Shown here: one piece after another, positions 44,408-57,559 of the stretch | Numbering within the stretch: position 1 is the stretch's first letter | How the letters are laid out: each line of letters starts with the position of its first letter | NCBI GenBank assembly: GCA_015680685.1 | Contig: MNCI01026605.1 | Span: 50,918 to 114,917, forward strand | Source: Gnetum montanum | Lineage: Eukaryota > Streptophyta > Gnetopsida > Gnetales > Gnetaceae | Direction of reading: 5' to 3' | DNA length: 64,000 bases | Program-made: the position numbers and the translations under genes | Notes under the pieces: generated by a model | Databases searched by the model: none | Told to the model about the DNA's origin: nothing | Seen by the model: only the letters and a program-made list of their open reading frames with translations

Positions 44408-45800
44408 CTATACAACTAGAAAGACAAGTGAACTTGAATCATGAAGAGATTATCACAACTCAAAAAAGAGCAGAAAAAATGATGATTCCTATGAAATATT
44501 TTAGTGAACTTAAAGCTTTATCAAGGCCATCTCATGTTAAAATGGAGCAAGAGTTGGAAAGTAAAGAATATGAAAAATGAAAATTAATGAGAGACTTGTT
44601 GAACAAAGTGGTGAAACTAGAGAAACCTTTGGAAAAAGTTAAGATCAAGGAAGAAAAGAAAAATGAAAAGTATAAATATCAAAATACTAAGTTAGTAGAA
44701 GATGAGGGTGAAAGTGATCTTGTTACATCCAACTTCTTTGATATTGAATCAAATAATGGGTTATCTAGTATTCATTACACAATCAAATCTTATAGTAATG
44801 GATCTAGTGATACTTCTTCTCTATCAAGTTCTGAAGAGGATACATCGTTAGATGAAGAGTGTAACAATAATGAAGAAAATGGAAATAATCTATGATCAAA
44901 GGAAATATTAACTACTTCTAGACCTCTAAATGTTATTTCTGATGCATCTATTAAGAGAAATATTTTTGAAACAATTAGAAGAGAGAAAAATAAAAATAAA
45001 GAAGATCAAGTTGAACAGAGTACTCAAAATCAATCTTTTAATAAATGGATGAAGAAAATACATGTTTATGGAGATGGAGAATATGATTTGATTGAAGATC
45101 TTAAACATGTCAGAGAAAATATTAGTATATATCAATTGTTATAAATAGGAGATCAACAAAGAAAGGCTTTAGAGTCCATTAAAGATAAAAAGAGAGTTGG
45201 AGAATCAGAGTTAAGCTATGTATCCAACATTGATAAAACAACAAAGACTAGTTATGAGTATACTTCTAATAAAGAAGCTTCTTCTTTTCTTTTGACAATG
45301 AATTTGAAAGACAAGTATCTTCACAATTGCTTAGTCGATTCTAAAGCTACATCCACTATTATGCCATTGTCTACATGTAATAAACTTGGTATGATTTTAG
45401 AAAAATTAAATAAAAATATTGTTCAAGTGGATAAGAGAAGAGTAAAGACTGTGGGTTAGTTACCCAATGTTTTATTGAAAATTGCTTCAAAACCCTATAT
45501 AAAAAGAAAAGTAACTATTTAAGTGGGAAATATACCAAATTCACATGCTCTTTTATTGAGTCAAAGTTGGAGTAAGAATTTCTTAGGTTACATATTAACA
45601 GATTGCTCACATATGTGGCTATCTTGGAAGGAAGAGCCAAATCAAATATATGTTTATAGTGAATCTTTGATGAGTGAAAATATTACTTCAAATGGAAAGA
45701 ACAAAGTTATTGAAATAAGAGCTTTTGAAACCAAAATTTACACACTTAAAGAAATTAATAACTTGGAAATAGGAGAATCTCAAGATGAGAGTAAATGAGA
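44408..45800 (+). pseudogene. E6 gag tail and protease
   Basis: One frame can be followed through stops at 44578, 44893, 45142, 45457 and 45520. It shows Lys/Glu-rich sequence, a Ser/Asp/Glu-rich stretch (44800-44890), then a protease-like region CLVDSKATSTIMPLSTCNKL (near 45330-45385). The catalytic DSG/DTG position reads DSK, so it is inactive. A protease C-terminal part with SWSKNFLGYILTDCSH follows. Confidence 0.65.
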
Positions 45801-46195
45801 ACTATACTTTGACAATTCTCCTAACTCTAGAGGAGTAGGAGCTGTAGTAGTTCTAGTAAAAGATGATTCCCCTGAAATATTTAGTGCAATTCATCTATCT
45901 TTCCCTTGTACGAACAATAAGGCTGAATATGAAACATTATGTATTGGAATTAAGACAACATTGGATAAAGGAGTCATAAAAATCATCATAAAGGGAGACT
46001 CAAGATTAGTTTGTGAATAGATCAATGGTAATTGCATGGTAAAAAGCACATTCTTATGATCTTATAAATAGCTAATTTGAAAAATGTTGGATCAATTTCA
46101 TTACTACAAAATAGAGCATATAGCTAGGAAGGATAATTATATAGTGAATAACTTAGCAAAAGCAACTTCAGCATTAGATGTTTAAAAGATAAAAG
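45800..46195 (+). pseudogene. E6 archaeal-type RNase H placed before RT
   Basis: ELYFDNSPNSRGVGAVVVLV (near 45801-45855), CTNNKAEYETLCIGI (near 45908-45950), IIIKGDSRLVCE (near 45981-46016) and DNYIVNNLAKATSALDV (near 46130-46180) match the four blocks of the additional RNase H. Here it lies between protease and RT, unlike E2, E3 and E9 where it lies after the gypsy RNase H. Confidence 0.75.
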
Positions 46196-46559
46196 GTTAG
46201 GAAGGTGTAATGATTGAGAAAGAACATCAACCATTGATACTAGATAGCGTAAAGCATTTGTAAGCATTCAAAGATGATGATCAAGTACTTAGATTCTTGA
46301 GAAATAAGCAATAATTCAAAAGTCAAATCATACTTGAGACAACATTAAGGTTTAAAAGAAATTCCATTCCTGAAAAAGTGATTCATTATGAACATGAGTT
46401 TAGCAAAAATTGGCTTCCTAGAAAAGATATATAGAATCTGGATGATCAAGGTTATGAAGTAGTAAATTTCAGATCTACTAAGATGTCAAAGATGTTAAAT
46501 GTCACAAAGGAAAAGGATTTAGTCTTCAAGTAAAATTTACTATTACTCTTGAAAAATAA

Positions 46560-47760
46560 TATGGAAAATTTTGTTTTGTCTTATGATGATGTTAAGACTT
46601 TTAGACTAGATGTGATGACACATAAAATTCATTTAGTAAATGATTATAAGATAGTTATGCAAAAAAAAAAGAAGGAAATTTAATCCATCATTTGAGCCAA
46701 CTATGGAAGTCAAGATCAAAAAGTTATTGCATGATCGAATAATATATCTAATCTGATATTCGACATGGCTTGCTAATATTGTTCTAGTAAGAAAGAAGAA
46801 TGGAGATATTAGGCTTTGTGTAAATTTTAGAAATTTGAATAAAGCCTCTAAAAAAGATAAATACCCACTTCATAGAATTGATGAGATGTTGATTAAAGTA
46901 TCCGATTATTAGGTATATTCTTTCCTAGATGGTTTTTTAGGTTATAATCAAATCATGGTAGATAAAGATGATAGATATAAAATAACATTTATCACCAAAT
47001 GGGGAGCTTTCTCTTACCAAAGAATGTCATTTGAATTGTGAAATGTTGGAGCTGCTTTTCATAGAACAATGGATTTAGCCTTTAAAGGCTTAATAGGCTT
47101 ATTCATTGTGGTTTATTTGGATGATATCATCATATTTTCAAAAAGGAAGAAAGATCATATTGGTCATCTTCAACAAGTTTTTGATAGATTTCATGACTAT
47201 GGTATTTCATTAAATCTTAAGAAATGTATCTTTGGGGTTAAGTCTAGAAGTTTACTAGGCCATATAATTTATCAAGAAGGAATTTCTCTAGATAACTCCC
47301 AAATTCAAGTAGTAAAAAATATTAAGCATCGTACAAGTAAAAAGTCTCTTAGATCCCTGGATTTACTAAAATTACTAAACCTCTAATGCATATGTTAAAG
47401 AAAGATGTCCAAGTATAGAAAACACTAGAATTAGAAAAATCTTTATGAAAAATTTTAAAAGTTATTTCAGAAGCTTCTTACTTGATAATAAAAAAATTAA
47501 AGTAAGACTTATGGCGATATGCTTTTACTTCAAATGATTTAGTTGCTATTGTTTTAACTCAAAAAGATGAAGGTCAAGATGAATCGATTGGATTTTTTGG
47601 GTATCAATTGAAAGGGGTAGAAATAAATTTTTTTTGATCTATAGAAACAAGCATTCATAGTCATTAAAGCACTTTAGCATTTCAAATATTTTTTTGGAAA
47701 GCTTATTAGTTCATATTATGCTAATTAAGCTTGCGGTCAAATAATTCTTAGCTTAGAATG
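46560..47760 (+). pseudogene. E6 reverse transcriptase and gypsy RNase H
   Basis: STWLANIVLVRKKNGDIRLC (near 46763-46822), FLDGFLGYNQIMVDKDD (motif A, near 46923-46973), then an open stretch at 47069-47386 with VVYLDDIIIFSKRKKDHIGH (YLDD motif) and LNLKKCIFGVKSRSLLGHII. The following RNase H (YAFTSNDLVAIVLTQKDEG, near 47519-47575) is rich in stops. Diverged from E2/E3, so a separate lineage. Confidence 0.88.
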
Positions 47761-47859
47761 AAATTGGTTTGAAAAGAGTAAAGTGACTCATAAAGCTTCA
47801 AGGTTTTAGGTTTTCATTGGAAATATGCAAAACTATTAAAGAAATTGGATTAGCCAAGT

Positions 47860-49037
47860 TAATGGCTAAAAAAGAGGAAATATATATATTAAGGATTCAT
47901 GAAGGAAACTGGTATGATGAGATTCTAGAATTCCTTGTTACACGAAAGTTTCCAAATAATTTAAGTGCAAGTTAGAAGAGAGCTTTCTCCAAAAAGATAA
48001 ATAAATTTGTGGTTTAAGATAGAGTTTTATATAGAAAATATTTCATAGGGGGTTTGTTGGAATGTGTTCATAATGATCAAATTAGTCCTATCTTAGAAAA
48101 ATTTCATGATCATTCCAATTTATTCTATGAATCTCCTAATTCCACTATGCAACATATACTTTGTTATGAATTTTATTAGCCTAGTATGAAATAAGATATT
48201 AGTTTGACAATTCAAAGATATTATGAATATTAAGTTCATGGACCAAAAATTAAAGAGGCTAGAGCCCCTTTAAAATTGGTAATTTTGGATAGACCATTTT
48301 AGCAATGGGGCTTAGGTTTTATTGGTTTAATTACTCCTTTGAGAGTAGGACATAAGTTTATTCTCACAGCTACTAATTACTTTACTAAATGGTCTGAAGC
48401 AAAGGCTCTAAGAAAAATTTTAGCATAAGATGTGATTAAGTTGTTTGAAGATCTGATTTTAAGTCATTTTGGTCTACCTGAAGTATTGGTATCTAACAAT
48501 GGACTAGCTTTCCAATTTAAAGAATTTATAACATGGGCATCAGAAAAATCTATCTTTCTATTTTCTTCTTCAAATTATTATCGTCAAGGAAATAGCTTAG
48601 CTAAATATACAAATAAAAAGCTTAATTCTTACATCAAAAATTTGATGGATGAAAATCCAAGAAATTGGATTGATTATTTAAAATCTACATTATGGATTGA
48701 CCATATGAGATTTAAGAAGGCTATTGAAATGTTAGCTTATAGCTTGGTTTATGGTTTATCTGCTAAAATTATGAACAAGATTATACATTTTGGCCTTAGA
48801 TTTTATGCACAAGTATAGTGAAAAACTAATAAAGATAGAAGTTTCATGACCTTGCTCATCAAAAGAGAAACCAAAATGGATAATGCTAAAGATAATTTAC
48901 TAAGGAATGCTTCTCAAGTCAAAAAGGGGTTCGACAGAAAGGCTTTGAAAAGAACTTGTAAAGTTGTTGATCTTGTATCATTATGGAATATGAAGAAGCT
49001 AAATAAGTTTTTAACAATGTGGACTAGACAATTTTAG
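47860..49037 (+). pseudogene. E6 integrase
   Basis: Core reads GLGFIGLITPLRVGHKFILT (near 48310-48368), LFEDLILSHFGLPEVLVSNN then GLAFQFKEF, and NYYRQGNSLAKYTNKKLN (near 48570-48625). All three catalytic positions are changed (D to G, D to N, E to K). C-terminal sequence continues to about 49037. Confidence 0.8.
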
Positions 49038-50792
49038 ATCAAGAAAAAATTATCAGAGGACACTTACAAATGATCAATGCTAGATGGGATAGAGTTGTAG
49101 TTTATGTATAATTTTTTGTATATAAAATATTATTTTGAACAATTGCCCATAACTTATATATATATATAGTAGTAATATATATATTTAGGTAACTANNNNN
49201 NNNNNNNNNNNNNNNNNNNNNNNNNNNNNNNNNNNNNNNNNNNNNNNNNNNNNNNNNNNNNNNNNNNNNNNNNNNNNNNNNNNNNNNNNNNNNNNNNNNN
49301 NNNNNNNNNNNNNNNNNNNNNNNNNNNNNNNNNNNNNNNNNNNNNNNNNNNNNNNNNNNNNNNNNNNNNNNNNNNNNNNNNNNNNNNNNNNNNNNNNNNN
49401 NNNNNNNNNNNNNNNNNNNNNNNNNNNNNNNNNNTAAAGAGTTGGATGCAAAAGAAGCAAAGATAGTTGTGGAAGACAAAGGTGAAGATTAAGTTGAGGC
49501 TTCCAATAGGTAAGAAGAGGAAAGAAAGATATTGATCACAACTGAGATTACTTATGAAAGGGTTCATGATATGAGAATCCCTAAGAGAGTTACTTTAACT
49601 AGTCTCTTTCCACCTATAGATTAGTTTGTTTGAAGATTTTTTTATATAGTTTCTTAGGTCTTATCAGGAATCACGTTTTTATTTCATCAAACATTAAGTT
49701 TGATGAAAGTTTTCTTCAAAAATGATTTTCATTTTTCCATGTAAAAAGAAAAGTTTCCAATAAATTTTAGGTTTAAAAAGGGAGGGTATGAAATGTTGAT
49801 ACATTTAAGCAATCCTATGGAGTAGAATTTTTTAAATTAATCTTTGGGTTTTATAAGATCCAAATGTTATTAGTGAATTCAAGATAGTGTGCAAGTGGAA
49901 AAGAAACAAAAGTTTAGTTACTTTCTCTATAGAATGGAAGTGTGTTTATGAACAGGTAGGATGTTTATTTTTTACAACTGTGGAGCTTGGTTTCAATTGT
50001 CATTAATTAAAATTTTTGAAAGAAGAAAAATAACAATATTATAGTTGTTCATTCAAGTGAAACATAGCAGAAGAAACCATAATTATTCAATATTGTTTAA
50101 GGATATTTTGGAACCTACTAGCTATAGAGCAATAAGAGATATTTCATAGAGTTGCAAAACATCGAATGTTGGATATGATAAAATACCATTATTGGCATAA
50201 AAATTCTAACTATTTGTTTCCCATTGCATGATCCTTTGATATTTAATGACACAAGAGTGAAGAGCTTAATAAATATTCACAAATTCATAAATATTTCAAA
50301 AACTATTAGAGGATCATCTAGGATTTGAAAATGAACAACAAAAATTCATATTATCAACACCAAAAATGCAACATGAAATCCTAAGTAATATTTCTTATTC
50401 AATGGAACCCATTAAAAGTAGGAGAAATGAACAATGAATATATGAAAATTAGTAAAATTTTAAGCCCAAACTTAGGATTGGCATACAAATTTATCAATGA
50501 AGAAACCTTCCAATAGAGATCGAATTAAAGAATCCTTCAAATCGAACTACAATAATGAAGAAACCCTACACACAAATTATGTTATTTTTTTTTTGAAAAA
50601 TGCATTTGGATGGCCACTTTTGTTCTTGTTTATGACCACCTTTTAATGCTAATATTATTTTCAGCTAGATATATTATGTTTATGTTATGTTTTGTATATA
50701 TTGCTATTGTATCTCTCTTGCATGTTTGGGATGTTAAGTTTTGTTTTTTGCCTATTGTGACTAAACACTAGCCATAAGCTAGTTGGGGGTAG
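49038..50792. other. E6 3' region, AT-rich noncoding
   Basis: Includes the gap 49196-49434, a short coding-like tail at 49435-49625, a purine tract near 49781-49792 and a long AT-rich stretch that may be an E6 LTR. Just before 50793 is CTAGTTGGGGGTAG, which looks like a polypurine tract for the next LTR. No gene is supported. Confidence 0.45.
49196..49434. other. Assembly gap (239 N)
   Basis: Run of N in the E6 3' region. Confidence 0.99.
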
Positions 50793-51734
50793 TGTTAAAT
50801 CTCATAAACTATTTAATTTTATATAGTATATATAAAGTATTTTTATTTTTATTATTATTTTAGATATTGAAGATCATTGATTTATGCAACATAAATCGAT
50901 ATGAGCTAATGACATTTATTTTTTGCTATTGTAGGTCATCGCAATAGTGATAGGAATCAATATGGATGGTATCACTCCACATTAAGACAGTGATGAGGAT
51001 CAATACCCTAGATTTCAAAGAACAAAAACTAGAAGAGCAATTGGGATATCAATAAGTATAGAAGTAGGTGACTTGCAATTATGATTAAGGAAGATTGAGG
51101 CTATAATGAAAATTGACAATTATACATCGATTGGAATCGATAATAGTGACAAGGGTTGATTATCCTATAGTTAATTTTAATATCATCATAGTATAAATAA
51201 ATGCCCCAACTCATACTAGGAGAGAGGGGAAGGAAGAGAAAGAAAGGAAGAGAATTGATACCTATGTAAACCCATGTCAATTTGACGTTGAATTCTTGTT
51301 GAAACTACTAAGTGAGGATTTTTTAAGCCTTATGGCAACTATAAACCATTAGAGTCCATTGTTGGGCAATTGAGGTTGTTACATTGTCAAGATAGCAAGG
51401 TAGAATCACAAATTAGGTGAAGTCTCCCTTGTAATACTCATAATTTATGCTTGTAATTATGAATTCAATTTCATTTAATCATAAATCTTGATTTTTGAAC
51501 TTGTGATTAGAGGTTAAGATGAAGATGTATGTTTTTACTTATGAGTGACAATCATAAATGTGGACTTTCTTTTCATTCAATTCTAGTCATTTATTCTCTT
51601 GATGATCTTTTGACTTTGAAAATGTTCCTCCATGAATACAACTCGTGGCTTAGTCAAAGATGAGGTAACTTCTCTACAATGAAAGAAAGATAATTATTAA
51701 AGTGATCTAGCATTGAATTTTTCCTGGCTCATCA
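50793..51734 (+). repeat. E7 LTR (942 bp, old)
   Basis: Starts TGTTAAATCTCATAAAC after a purine tract and ends CTCATCA just before a primer site. TATAAATA near 51191. AT-rich and unlike the TGAAACACC LTRs. It could be the 3' LTR of E6, the 5' LTR of a new element, or a shared LTR of a tandem; both flanking signals are present. Confidence 0.55.
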
Positions 51735-51737
51735 ATT

Positions 51738-51757
51738 TGGTGTCATTGTTGGAAAGG
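51738..51757 (+). promoter_or_regulatory. E7 primer-binding site, decayed tRNA-Asp type
   Basis: TGGTGTCATTGTTGGAAAGG. It differs from the tRNA-Asp primer site common in plant gypsy elements (TGGCGCCGTTGCCGGGGA) only by C-to-T or G-to-A changes over the shared length, as expected from methylcytosine decay. Confidence 0.6.
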
Positions 51758-51994
51758 CTGGCAAAGTCAATCTTCATCAATGATTTTGTCTGGTTGAATT
51801 TGTTATTTTTCAGAAGCATTTTATTTCATTTTATTTTATGTCTCTTTTAGTTAAGTAATTTAAGACATGGTTTCTTTTACTTGTTTTTCTTGTATTAAAA
51901 AATATAAAAATAAAGAAAAATCCTAGGAATTAGCTCCTCTTCTTCCACAACCAGTTGAAACCATTAAAAAAGTTGCAATTAAAGCTATGATAGT
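51758..51994 (+). other. E7 leader or start of gag, cut by E8
   Basis: AT-rich sequence after the primer site. No clear reading frame. E8 starts at 51995. Confidence 0.5.
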
Positions 51995-53428
51995 TGAAAC
52001 ACCGTGAAAATTTTGAGGCCTTGACAGTTCAGTGAAAAAACTAGTGATTCAGATGAAGGGTTGCAACAAGGTGAGGTGCAACAAGTTCCTTTTTAGTCGA
52101 AGGTCTGTCTCGCCACGCTGCGCAGCACAGCACAAGTGAATTCTAGAGGATGGAGCAAAGCGACGGATGCATAGCAGCCAAGCTTCCAACTTCGCAAGTT
52201 ATCTGTTTCAAAAATATTAATTTTTGGCAAATTACGCTATATTACGCTACATAGTGTAACATCACATTGTGTAGCGGAATATCAAATACAGCCCACCGTA
52301 GCATCAAGGATGGCAAGCATACAAGACTTCGACAGCTTGGTAAAAATATCAAGTCCTAAGCAACAGTTTGCAGTACAACATGCATCTCAACAAATTTTCT
52401 TTTCTGGTTAAGGGGCCCATTACGTTGCTTTACGCAGCGCAATGTACTAGAAATCCCAAAAAGGATAGAAACAGAGGAAGCATGACAACAACACTTTAAC
52501 TTTTGCAGTTTCATCATTTTATGCTGAATTATGCTACTATGCGTAATTTAGTGTAATGCAGCGTAATTCAAGTAACGAAAAGCACATCATACGCTACAAT
52601 ATGCTCTCCAGCGTATTATAGCGTAATCAAAGGACAGTCTGTTGTCAAAGCTCGCACGAGGGTAGTTTACAACACGCCACGTAGCATGGTGTCGTAAGCT
52701 TCAATGACAACACATTGAGTTAACGGCATTTTATGAGTGCAGGACATGCGTCACTTAAACCATGTTTCTCTCCTGACCTTAACCTTATAAATGCTCTAGT
52801 TGATGAAGATCAAGGGGTTGGCAAAATTTTTCTTTTAAGACTGGCAAAAGAGCAAAGGAGAATCACCGATCGTGAGAACGCCGGAAGTGATTGACATGAA
52901 TTCTTGATCAGAAATAATTGGCTACCAGATATTCTCCCACGGATCTGACTTCCTTGTGCCCAGATTGGCTAGATCAAGGTAGATTGATCCTCACTTATTT
53001 CATCTTTGTATAACTTTCTTGTCACTGGCATATGCTTCGTCCAAACCAAAGTTCACCTGAAGTCATTGTATCAAACATATTGTTTTCATAAATTAAATCT
53101 CATATCTTAGTGATCGTATTATCTATCAAATCTGATCTCTTGCACCCTAGTTAGATAGATTTGGCAATCTTACCTAAATTTTTTGCATTATCTTCAATTA
53201 CTTTTGGGGCAACAACATTACATTGCTTCATAAAGAACCTACATTTTTCCATCGAAATTATTATCAAACCTTTTACTAATTAAATAAGTCCCTGTCTGAT
53301 AGACAAGACCGTTCAGGGCACCTCAAATTTGTTTTCTCCAGCACGGTCCTCACACGAATCCAAGCTTAGAACTATGTACCATGGATTTTCGTCGGTGTTT
53401 CCAACAGCCGACGTTTTCCGTCATTACA
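51995..53428 (+). repeat. E8 5' LTR (family 2, 1434 bp)
   Basis: Starts TGAAACACCGTGAAAA, ends GTCATTACA. Contains TACGCTAC/GCGTAAT words (52230-52640) and TATAAAT at 52786-52792. Related to the E2 LTR. Confidence 0.87.
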
Positions 53429-53434
53429 GTTTTC

Positions 53435-53453
53435 TGGTGCTAGAAGGAGGGCC
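53435..53453 (+). promoter_or_regulatory. E8 primer-binding site
   Basis: TGGTGCTAGAAGGAGGGCC, identical to E3, six bases after the LTR end. Confidence 0.8.
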
Positions 53454-53652
53454 TTCATAGCCGATCAGCATTTTACAGGTAGTCTTGTAAGCTGTCTGTA
53501 CCCATTGTCGATCAACGTAAACGTAATACCTCCAAGGTTGTTTACAAAATCGTGTGGTGTAGATCGGTCTCTTCAATGATTCCTTTGGAATCCTATGAGA
53601 TAAAAAGCCCCGATTATTATCTTAGTTCGCATCTGTTTTCCTGATTTCGAAA
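53454..53652 (+). other. E8 leader
   Basis: Noncoding. Holds one copy of the repeat unit found five times in the E2 leader (about 53555-53625). Confidence 0.65.
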
Positions 53653-56300
53653 ATGGTTACATCAACCACAGCTGTTGACACTGCCAATCTCAAAAACCCT
53701 TGGACTCTGCAAGTTATGCCTTCCGTGGTTGAGCAACCAACTAGCCCAGTGTGACCACGTCGCTCCCTTAGGCTACAAAACAAAGAGCTAGAGGGACAAG
53801 CTCAGTGCAGGGAACACTACAATTTCCTCTCCGCTAAGCTAGCAGCAAATCTACCTTTGTATCCACAAGAAGTTAAGGAAAAATGAGAATACGAGCTCAT
53901 GTACTACGATGGGAAAGAACTCATTCCTATGCCTACCACTTTCATACCCTTGATAGATCAACAAAGGTGGGTCATAGATCAAATGTTGATGGAAAAGACA
54001 TCGCTAGAAGAACTAGAAATCAAGTTCCATGAAGAAATGCTTCACGATGGACAGGACGATCTAGAATCCCACTCTGAGGAAGGCAATCATGCTAATTTCA
54101 CCATGGCCCCTCCCTCAACAACATCTCATATAAATCCGTTGTTCATGGTCACTACACCTTTTTCTAACATGGATTGAGTCCCACGTTCACCATGTTTACA
54201 TTTTCTTTCTCTGATTATCTTCCCAGGTGAAGGTCCATCACAGATCATTCCTCAATAGACGCGATTACCTAACTCACCTCATCGTGTGCCTGCGCCTGTG
54301 CCACCGCATGTGCATGAAATCCTTGCAACGGCAGCTACGCTCCCATTTTGCATGATAGAGCCTACCACCACAGCATGGTGGGCTCCCAACATGTCTCTTG
54401 TCATGCATCCTAAGTAAAATCATCACCATTCCCACCTTCAAGGCCACATCCCGCAAGTGCTAAGCCCAGTTGCAAGACCATTGCCTATGCCCCCAGGTAC
54501 GCAAGAAACGTATCCAATAGCATAGCCGATGGTGGTTTCCCCATCTACACTAACCACCAGATTGTGGATGCCGCAAGCAACATTGCCTGCAAGGACTATC
54601 TTGCCAACCATCAGCGAAACTGTTGCCTCTACAATGCTACTCGGTGTAACTCCCCTTTTCATTCCACAAATGACATTGTTGTCCACGGGGTTGGACCAAG
54701 CCTTCCAGATCATTTAGACACTTATGAAGGAGGTCAAACACCTTAAGGCTGTTGGTTTTGACATGGTACAAGTCATGGACTTCTACCAGGATGATCCTAT
54801 CAGTCTAGCTGTCCTAGTTTTGGCATTGCCGCCTGGGATGCTCCTTCCTCATTTCATGAAATACAATGGGGAAGGTGATCCCAATGCTCACCTCGTCACT
54901 TTCAGGTCAGAGTCCTTATTGCTGCAACAATGGACGCATACCATCATCCGAGTCTTTGCTATGTCCTTAATGGGTAAAGCTTTGGATTGGTATTGAGCAC
55001 TTCCACGTGCTTCCATTTCAACTTTGGAAGAGCTGTTAACCCAGTTTGTGACTTGCTTCAAATACAACCTGAAGCCAGAAGTCACACTGGACCAGCTCAT
55101 GGGAGTTAAGCAAGACCCGCTCGAGTCAGTCCAAAAGTTCATACAACGTTGGAGTGCCACCTTGAATGAGATCCGTGAACCCATCGCGGAGGCCCATCTA
55201 TTGGCAATCTTCAAGGGAGCGGTCAATGAATTTATCAAGTCTAAGCTGTATTGCCTTGCCCCTCGTTCCCTCAACCAAGATTTTGCTCAGACTAAGAGCA
55301 TCCAAGATGTGGCAGAGGCTAGTAAAGACCTGGCATATGTGGTCTACAAGAACGCTCACAGCAAAAGTAAGGACAAAAGGAAAGCCACCATGACTACAGT
55401 GGCAACGGTCACTGAAGGGGCCAAGAAGAAAGTCAAAAATGGTAAGAAAACTACTACGGAGCTAGTCGAGCCGACAACCAGCTCGGGTGGCACCAATCAA
55501 GAAGCCTCATCTACCCCTGAAGCATCTCCACAACCAAGGCTAAAATTTGAACGTAAAGATCGCTCAAATTACACAACTCTACTTGTGAAGCCTTTAGAGC
55601 TTTTGAAGTGATTATTGGGAACTGGCCACATCCAACACAAGGCGATGTCCAAGGAGGCTCTGAAATGCCACAGGTGCCACTGCAAGTTACTCAAGAATCC
55701 CTCCTTAGCCCAACCTAATGAACTGCCTGTGCCTAAGAACTTTAAGCTAGACTGATTCTGTGACTCTCATCAATTGTGCGGCCATGATACGGACTACTGT
55801 TGGGCATTGAAAGATGACATCCAACATTTGATAGATCAAGGTGACTTGATCTTAGATAGCAGTAGGCCGACACACCCATAAAACTAGGCCATGCATGTGT
55901 ACCAAGTCCTGTTGAACGCAAACAATGCAGGGTACACAATCAATGCGGTAGGGACAGAGGGCGATAATCAGGCATACTCGAGAAAGCCTTTTGTGTTGCG
56001 AACGCAACCTCGCTCAACCCAAATGATAGGTTCATCGAAGCCGATGAGTGGCACTCCAAGGCAACCTTTCATCCTCCAAAATTCATCCCAGAATGTTTCC
56101 CAACAGCCTGCGATCATTAAATTGGTGGCATAGCCCGTGCCTACACCCAAGGCACCCTTAGTTATCAGAGTGCCAAAACTATCAACCACCCCTCCTACGC
56201 AGGGGAAATCCTCTAAGTCAAACTCACCTACTATCACTATTGATATAGCCAAGGGTCCTCTTATGCTGGGGTTACCCAAACCTTAACCCCTTGCTTCAGC
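53653..56300 (+). pseudogene. E8 gag polyprotein
   Basis: ATG 53653-53655 (MVTSTTAVDTANLKN). N-terminal block HYNFLSAKLAANLPLYPQEV (near 53815-53875), then an open stretch from 53899. The core is in 54724-55611 with stops at 54994 and 55609: HFMKYNGEGDPNAHLVTFRS, KALDWY, QDPLESVQKFIQRWSATLNE. The knuckle FCDSHQLCGHDTDYC is near 55755-55800. Closest to the E2 gag. A Pro-rich tail with FVLR and FILQ phrases runs to about 56280. Confidence 0.88.
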
Positions 56301-56429
56301 ACTATTAGCCCCACTTGCCAAGGACAAAGAAGTTACATGAAAGCAATTATCTCCCCTAGGTCAAAGGAAGCCTAACCCTTGGCCAACTGTCACTCCTCCC
56401 ACGAAATTCACCTCTTAGGGTGAATGGAG

Positions 56430-57356
56430 GAGGAAAAGGGTGACAGACACTCTGATCGTGGGCAACATCTCTTTGATGCCTTGGCATAGGTCAAACAGGC
56501 TTTGAAATAAAAGAATACAATGTTGAGCCTTTATGACTTGCTCATGACATCACAAACACATTGTGAAGCTATGGTTCGCATGCTAATGTCCATACCTATG
56601 GACGAAAGCCTACCGGCAGACAAAGGAGCAATTCACTCCATCATGCTTCCCCCTGTGGCTAAAAAACCTGATCCCACCCTATTGACCTTTCATGATGAAT
56701 TCATCAAGGATGAACCTGAGGGTCAAGTGACTATAGCACCCATGTTCATCACTATCTGAGTCGGCCAGCACCAAATCCGGAGAGTACATGTAGATGACAG
56801 GGTGGCTACTAATGTCATCCCTTATCCCATAGTGGATAAATTAGGCTTGATCGATCAGATTATTCCTACAACAATTTCATGCCTAAAGTCATTCAAAGGG
56901 GCATGGGTGCAGGTCAAAGGGACCATCCACATCAACTTTGTAGCAGGGGATCAGTTCCCCACAGATGCTACGTTTATCATGGTTGAAGAGATGCCTGCAT
57001 TCAATCTAATTCTTGGGAGGTCTTGGTTAGCCCAACTAAGGGCAGTCTCATCACCCATTCATCAGGAAATCCATTTTCCTTACGTAGGAGGAGAAGTGGT
57101 TATCCGCGGTGATGAAACAATCCCTCAGGCTATTAATAAGATAGAGACAGAACAAGGGTCGAAGATAGAAATGTTTGAGAATCAGTCCCCTATTCTACTA
57201 CCCAAGCAAGCCAAAATAGTGGCTGATGACAATCTAACTTGGGCCGAACTACTGTTCCCAGGGGAAGATTATGATGTGAAGGAGAAGAGACATAAATCTC
57301 CCCATCCTTACGTGTCGTTAAAGATGAAGGCAATTAAGAAACAGTTACGGAGTTAG
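56430..57356 (+). pseudogene. E8 aspartic protease
   Basis: SLYDLLMTSQTHCEAMVRML (near 56523-56582) and, after a stop at 56758, the active-site region VHVDDRVATNVIPYPIVDKL (near 56785-56845). Gly of DDGA is Arg here, which would disrupt the active site. FNLILGRSWLAQLRAVSSPI (near 57000-57059) and an acidic tail follow, ending in TAG 57354-57356. Confidence 0.88.
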
Positions 57357-57559
57357 CAAGTAAAACAATGTTGCCTAACTACTAGGATCTCATCAATCAC
57401 TTTGTTTACACTTATCATCTATACTTCTTATGTTTATGCATGTATTTACGCTTTCTACAGGCTAATTTCATTACGCTCTTGTTTAGCCTTACATTTCTAT
57501 CTTCTTTACTCCTATTACACTACAGCTTGAAATCTAGCAAATGTATCTACACTTCGCAT

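Larger units (their letters stand above)
44408..50792 (+). mobile_element. E6: old AT-rich Ty3/gypsy element
   Basis: Much more AT-rich than its neighbours. It reads gag tail, protease, an archaeal-type RNase H, RT, gypsy RNase H and integrase in plus orientation, with dozens of stops. Its 5' part was separated by the E2 insertion and lies outside the window. A purine tract (AAAAAGGGAGGG near 49781-49792) could be its polypurine tract; the 3' boundary is uncertain. Confidence 0.75.
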
